NCBI RefSeq assembly: GCF_932276165.1
Contig: NC_064000.1
Location: forward strand, 2,418,001 to 2,482,000
Origin: Plutella xylostella
Lineage: Eukaryota > Arthropoda > Insecta > Lepidoptera > Plutellidae
DNA: 64,000 bases
Direction: 5' to 3'
This document shows positions 58,350-64,000 of this stretch, piece after piece. The notes below the pieces were generated by a model. It had not been told where the DNA came from, did not search any database, and saw nothing but the letters and a program-made list of their open reading frames with translations. A program made the position numbers and the translations under genes. The number at the start of each line of letters is the position of its first letter. Within the stretch, counting starts at the first letter, position 1.

Positions 58350-60189
58350 GTAAACATTTCTTGCTTTATGCAATAAGGCCGCCCTTTTGCACTGTTTTTT
58401 TTTCATAATTTGAATACCTAGAAGGTCGATTATTTATGTTATATTGGAGTAAATAGCTTCAACCGTGACAAAACAACTGAAATTATTTTCAGATAAACCC
58501 AGCTGAGTTCAATTTTAATGACTAACAAAAACAGTCACTGTACATTATTATTGATTTATGTAAACATGGATAATAATTGATTGATATTAACATAGGTTTA
58601 TTATTTATCAGTAGCAGATGATACTTTGGCCAGATGACCTGCATTTATGTTGGGAATATTTAAATAAAAGTCATGTTCTATTTTTATTTATATGATAACT
58701 TGAACATTTAATTACCATAATTTTATTATTTATGTATTAACTATATGTATTAACCCTTCGGGGGCCTTACGGATAATACTGTATCCGTGGATTTTTAACG
58801 TATTTTTTAAATTATTTTCTTGTAATTTGTAGGAGTATCACGGGCATTTTTATTTTTTTGGCGTACTAAACCAAAAGTTTATTATGAATAAATTTTGATC
58901 TCGGATTTGGGAAATTCGTAAAAACAATGTCCCCCTTTCGACATCGTATACTAAATACCACTTTTACAACACCCTGTAGGTATATGACGATGGTCAAGCA
59001 GCTATTTAGTTATGGGAGCACATCCACTAACTGTTTCAATTCCATTTTATTACTTTTACTTTGAGAATATTACGTTGATCAATAAGTATAATGTATCAAA
59101 ATGATAGAGCGGGCCAAACTTATAGATTGTACGTACTAACTGTACATAATTGTACAGAAACTATAATTATGTTTTTTCAAAGTAACGTCTTCTATATATT
59201 TTATTCATGCTATGAATTAGAAGGATCGAAGGTTAAATTTCTAATCGCCATAAATTATTTATCAGCCCATAGCTTTTGTGTTTAGTTTAATTCTCATGGA
59301 AACCTCAAGTTTTTTTTTTTTTATGGCATTCATCCTTACTTGATATAGAAGGTAAACAATCTTTGTGTGTCTTTTTAATCAAAATATTACTAACCAAATA
59401 AAATACAGCTACGGTTTAATAACGATATTAATATTTTTTGCTAGTAAGTATTTCTTTTATAAATAAATTCAAATAAAAAGACCCTCCAAGATTGTTTACT
59501 TTTTGTGCCAAATAAGAATGAATGCAGCGACGCTATATACCTACCCTGTTTCCAGGGGAAAGACATCTGACATAACCCTTATTACATTCTAATAAGGGTA
59601 GTTTTTGTTTGTATCAGATGTATTTCCTTGTGAAATGAACGTTAAGTTCAGCAAACAAGAAAAACTCACGTGAATACATGCTTCTCTGAAACACGTCGCA
59701 TCTATTTCAGGACGGACGAAATGTCACAAAAATGGAGCCAAAACATTCCTTGTGATGTTGAGATGGGTCACTCACAATTCACAATGTTTATTTTATTGCT
59801 GCCACACAACACAAAATTCACTACACAGTAATATGTTTAAGGTCAAACGTAAATAAACAAAACACTATTTATTTAAGTATGTACCTATACAGTTTTTTTC
59901 TTCAAGTATATGAAGGAGTTTATTGTCGAAGAGATAAATTTTTGGAATAACGTTACACATATCACTAACTACATAACTGCATACAAGCACTAATTATATT
60001 ACTCATATATATACTCATTTATTTATCATGTGTAGTTTAAAAAAGTTTCAATAAGTATTTTACACCTTGATTTACAAAATAAGCATTTCAATAACATAAG
60101 AATAATTTACACACTGACTACAAAATGACTGTTTAACATAGGTACATTATAAATTTACGTAGTAAAGTTAACCACAACAAAACATTTGT
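58350..60189. other. Nothing firm; scraps of repeats
   Basis: ATAAGGCCGCCCTTTTGCAC near 58372 is a LINE-tail word, and ACTTTTACAACACCCTGTAG near 58960 is a family-B MITE end. The rest is plain AT-rich sequence. Confidence 0.4.
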
Positions 60190-60420
60190 TACACAGAACA
60201 CGATAGTTACCGCCGCCTATACACACGACACTGCGCCAGTGTGAGTATTTGTGATTTGTGACGCCATCTTTATCAAACCATAGAGGTTATAACAACTAGC
60301 GCATTTCCCGCGCGCGACGACCACAGATAATTTAAAATAAAACTAGTTTCCAAATTACCACGGAAGGGAGACGTTTCCGTGATATGTCTATTTTCGCAAG
60401 CGAGAAGTCTAATTTTGTTT
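60190..60420. promoter_or_regulatory. CpG-rich segment, possible promoter or 5' exon
   Basis: GCGCATTTCCCGCGCGCGAC and an ATGGCG on the minus strand in good context (aaagATGGCGTC) stand out from AT-rich flanks. The ATG frame closes after 16 codons. A link to the minus-strand gene at 45 kb is speculation. Confidence 0.15.
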
Positions 60421-60827
60421 ATGATTTTATTCTAAAATTCTAAATGATCAAGATCGTTTTGTTTACTTTAAATAGCAGTTGGCATAATAATAATATTATA
60501 AAGAGGAAAATTGAGAGTATGAACGAATGTTTCTAGCGAATTAACTGAAAAACGGCCGAATCAAAATTATTTTATTTATTTATTTTATAATTGTCGGGTC
60601 ACTAACAGCTATTCATTACACAGTAAAGTATTATAATTATAGAATCAATAAGCCATTTAAAAGAGACCACTGATGGAATACAGAACAAGAAAAAAAAAAA
60701 AGTGATAAGCGCTTACTTAGTAAAACACACTATTTACGAGAAACATAGTACATACTACTATAATATAGTCACCTACTATATAGTAAAGTAATCTACTGGT
60801 TTACAAAATACAAAAAACAAAACTTAA

Positions 60828-61025
60828 TTATGGTTTATCGCTTGCACCAAAAAATTGTCTGCTAATCGCCTGCCTCACCTTTGGAATGCTTGTGAAGAAT
60901 AGATCCAGATCTACTTCGCGCTCCAGCTTATTGAATTTCCTACAGGATCGCAGGAGAAATGAGTTTGCTCTATAGTTAGTAGTAACCGCATTGGTATGGA
61001 ATGTATGCGTATGTCTTACTGGACG
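60828..61025 (-). pseudogene. LINE reverse-transcriptase C-terminal fragment
   Basis: The frame reads RPVRHTHTFHTNAVTTNYRA, SFLLRSCRKFNKLEREVDLD and LFFTSIPKVRQ, then a stop. This is the usual C-terminal block of one insect LINE group. A short A/T-rich 3' UTR runs down to about 60560. Confidence 0.65.
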
Positions 61026-61103
61026 ATTACAATAATAAAATAAAAGCTTACTAATTATAAATGCTACATTATTCCTGTTATTAACTATTATTAACTTTTC
61101 ACA

Positions 61104-61276
61104 CTAGATACCCAAGGCAACTAGTTCTGCCAAGTTTTAAAACAGCAAAAGCACAAAATAATTGTTATATGATGGCAGTCCGTATATACAATAAGCTTCC
61201 AGAAATTATTAAAGATTTACCGCTTAATCAATTTAAATATAGGTTAAAAAAATGGCTAGTCATGAAATGTTTTTAA
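61104..61276 (+). pseudogene. Second LINE C-terminal fragment, opposite orientation
   Basis: The frame reads RYPRQLVLPSFKTAKAQNNC, YMMAVRIYNKLPEIIKDLPL and FKYRLKKWLVMKCF, then a stop and an AT-rich tail. It is related in type to the fragment at 60828 but is a different sequence. Confidence 0.6.
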
Positions 61277-61499
61277 AGTACCAAAGAATATTTTGAATTT
61301 AAATGATTACTTAATACAATAGGAAATTTTGCAATGCACTAAATTTGTAATTTGAATTATTTTATTTTTTAATCATCAATATATGTAATAATTATTATTA
61401 TAATATATATAGCTGGATTACCACTCACTCACTCATTGACATAGTAGTTCTCCCAGAAGGAGCAATTTTTTGATATAACAATGTTTTAGGGAAATGTAC

Positions 61500-63425
61500 A
61501 GGGTGCTCGGGTGAGTAGAGAAAAACCTCGACTTTTTAAAAAAAGTTGTAAAAAAAAAAAAATTTTTTTGTTCCTCTTTTTTGGTGACCATACATTTTTT
61601 TATATTTTGAGGGTGTTTTTAGAATGTCTGACAGATTATAAAAAAAATATAAAAAAATAAAAAAACAAAATGGCGGCCGAGTTGCAGTGAAGCAAAGTTT
61701 AGGGCGTGTCAGACCCGACTTGAGGTGAATTGATCTCCCGGAAGGGGGGGAGGTGGGGGGATGGTGTTTTTTGTAAACGGTGGGGCACATGATGAAATTT
61801 AAGGGAAAATTCCAAAAAATGATTTTTTTTTAATTGCGGGGGGAGGGGAGATTTTTTTATAAAAACGTGTTTTTTCGGGGATTTTCAAAGCATTTTTTTA
61901 TTGTGTTCGGGGCATCTGACAGGTTCGACTTGTATGGAGCGGTTGTGCAGTTTGACGAGTAGAGTTGCCATGTGAAAGAATTTTCCCCATTTTTAGGGTA
62001 AATTTCGAGATTTTCCCCAAAAACATGAAAAGTAGAAATGGCCACTTTTGATTTTAAAATTTGATGCAGTTTTGTCGGCAAGACCCGCACTAATGACATT
62101 TGACCATTTTCATTACTTTCGACTGGCAACCCTGCGCGATAGGCGAGATTATATTTTTTCGGATTTTTTTACGTCGACCCAACTTGAGGTGAATTGATCT
62201 CCCAGAAGGGAGGCAGGTGGGGTGATGATTTTTTTTGTACACGGTCTGATGTATGGTGCAGTTTATGGGAAAATTCCGAAAAGTTGAAAAAACAAAATGG
62301 CGGACTGCTTTGACGGCCATTTTGTAAAAGTGACTTTTTTTCACGATTTTTGATTGGTTGTTTCACATGTTTAGAGTGGTTGGAGAGATTTGTCTTGTAC
62401 AGCGCATTTGTGTAGTTTGTTGGGTAGACTATACCAGTTAAATAAAATTTCCCCATTTTTAGGGAAAATTTTGAGATTTTCCCCAAAAACATAAAAAATA
62501 GAAATAACCGTTTTGGATTTTAAAAAATGATGCAGTTTAGTCAGAAAGGCTCATACTAATGACATTTGACTATTTTCATTACTTTCGGCTGGCAACCCTG
62601 AGAAATACGGGATATTATATTTTTGAAAAAGTTCAACGTCGATTCAAGTTGAGGTGAATTGATCTCCCAGAAGAGGAGGAGGTGGGGTGATGATTTTCTT
62701 TGTACATGGTTGGATATATGGTGAAATTAATAGGAAAATTCCGAAAACTGCAAAAATCAAAATGGCGGATGAAGTGGCAGCCATTTTGTAAAAGAGAAAT
62801 TTTACATGTTTTAAGGCTATTTGACCTGTATTGAGTGGTCTGACAGTTTTGACTTGTAGAGCGCGTTAGTGTAGGTGGATGCATTTAGTTTGCTTATGAA
62901 ATAAAAACTCCCCATTTTTAGGGAAAAAATAAAATTTCCCTATAAACATGGGGAAATTTTACATAAATATGCAATTTCATCGTTTTGTGATGGTCTGAGG
63001 GGATTCAAATGTATGGCGCGTTTGTGTAGTTAAATGCATAGAGTTTTAATTAATAAAAAAAACTCCCAACTTATAGGAAAAAAAAACAAAATTTCCTTAA
63101 AAACGTATACAAAATTACCAACATTAGCAATTTCACCCCGTTGAAGTGGTCAGACAGATTAATGGTATATGGCGCATTTGTGTAGATAAATACAAACAAT
63201 AATTATTTAAAATAAGAACTCCCCACTTGTAGGGAAAAAATCAAAATTTCCCTAAAAACGTACAAAAAATTACCAACATTAGCAATTTCACCCCGTTGAA
63301 GTGGTCAAACAGATTTATGGTATATGGTTCATTTGTGTAGATAAATACAAACAATAATTATTTAAAATAAAAACTACCCACTTGTAGGGAAAAAAATCTA
63401 AAAATCCCTAAAAACGTACCAAAAA
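61500..63425. repeat. Degenerate tandem array, period about 465 bp then about 156 bp
   Basis: GAATTGATCTCCC starts at 61727, 62191 and 62656. CCCC(A/C)TTTTTAGGG boxes are at 61985, 62452 and 62911, then with the shorter spacing near 63064, 63221 and 63377. AAAATGGCGG words recur in the long units. Minus-strand frames repeat PSGRSIHLK, but there is no conserved full-length frame. Confidence 0.8.
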
Positions 63426-63740
63426 TTAAAGATAAAGATAAAGATAAAGAAACATTTATTCGACACATAGACAGCAACAACAACAAAAAGAAAAATACAG
63501 ACTTAAAGAAAAGAAATACATATACAAAATAACAAGGACAAAAGAATAATAATAAAAAATTAACATGAGGCAAGAACAAAAATACAGGCAAAACACAAAA
63601 CAATAACACAACGGGTTGCTGTCCGGAGTGTCGAAACGGCACCAGCTCAGCATGAGCTGTGGACAGTAAGGCCACAGCGCTGATTTTCAGCTGGCCCTTT
63701 TAAGTGACCTCAGTCACGTACACGAGTACCTACTTAACTA
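63425..63740 (-). repeat. LINE 3' UTR with (AAAGAT)n tail
   Basis: AAAGATAAAGATAAAGATAA next to CATTTATTCG gives, in reverse, an AATAAATG signal plus TTTATC repeats. The GC-richer 63610-63710 block is the rest of the UTR. Confidence 0.5.
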
Positions 63741-64000
63741 TGTACAAAAAATATATATAATAATATATAAGTATAGGTATATGGGACAAGTGTGTTGTGT
63801 GATTACTGATGGTAAGTTAATAAATAATGCAGCTTACATTAAAAATAGATAGGTATGTGTGTGTAAATTCTGTAAAAAATAAATAGTACTTGTTAAAAAA
63901 AAATAATAATATATATACTAATTCCATTAATAATACATAAATATTACAAAAGGTATCAGTAACATAAATACTAAATACAGAGCAAAATAAATAAATACTA

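Noticed and set aside
60290..60340. First exon of the RING-CH gene with ATGGCG
   Set aside because: The frame closes after 16 codons, no signal peptide is seen and no donor lies before the stop. It is kept only as a weak CpG-rich candidate.
61536..62884. Family of minus-strand frames sharing PSGRSIHLK
   Set aside because: They follow the 465-bp tandem repeat, and start, stop and length differ between units, so no conserved protein is indicated.

Overview
The window is animal nuclear DNA, most likely from a moth or butterfly. It is AT-rich. The only host gene is cut into 96-270 bp GC-rich exons by long introns, and the introns are full of repeat types typical of Lepidoptera: tRNA-headed SINEs, a 5S-rRNA-headed SINE, foldback MITEs, LINE tails and gypsy elements. 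No bacterial-style operons, CRISPR arrays or intact structural RNA genes were seen.

Host gene. Ten minus-strand exons between 45205 and 29 join in one phase-consistent frame (1614 nt, 538 codons; both ends lie outside what I can see). In order they encode an EGF-like domain, seven hydrophobic segments, a charged linker, and the first six ligands of a RING-CH (C4HC3) zinc finger. The product looks like a heptahelical membrane E3 ubiquitin ligase with an EGF-like ectodomain. Its 7TM part resembles the THH1/TOM1/TOM3 type from memory. The intron at 8110-40703 is about 32.6 kb and holds most of the mobile DNA.

Exon duplications (1.3-4.7 kb). The exon for the seventh membrane segment exists once in full (3492-3690) and four more times as 5'-truncated, almost identical copies in an array of 426-506 bp units. 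The adjacent exon for the sixth segment is present in full (4506-4660) and as one truncated copy (4091-4223). Copy lengths are 1 mod 3, so a transcript can use only one of each.

Mobile core (29.98-39.57 kb). A full-length LINE on the minus strand (ORF1 263 aa; ORF2 about 996 aa with AP-endonuclease and reverse transcriptase) is bounded by a 14-bp target duplication. A complete gypsy-type LTR retrotransposon on the plus strand sits between its two ORFs. That element has two identical 101-bp LTRs, a GATAT target duplication and one 1382-aa gag-pol frame. Both look young.

Other notable elements: a 688-bp palindromic insert of TATAA motifs phased about every 15-16 bp, with 13-bp direct repeats, inside a MITE (12.2-13.1 kb); a 1.08-kb near-perfect foldback (15.4-16.5 kb); a degraded PIF/Harbinger-like relic (18.1-20.8 kb); a MITE carrying an ATG-plus-splice-donor exon (55.1-55.7 kb); a remnant of a DDE transposase gene (52.4-53.0 kb); and a tandem array whose period shifts from about 465 to about 156 bp (61.5-63.4 kb). 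The 45.2-64 kb part shows no convincing host exon.
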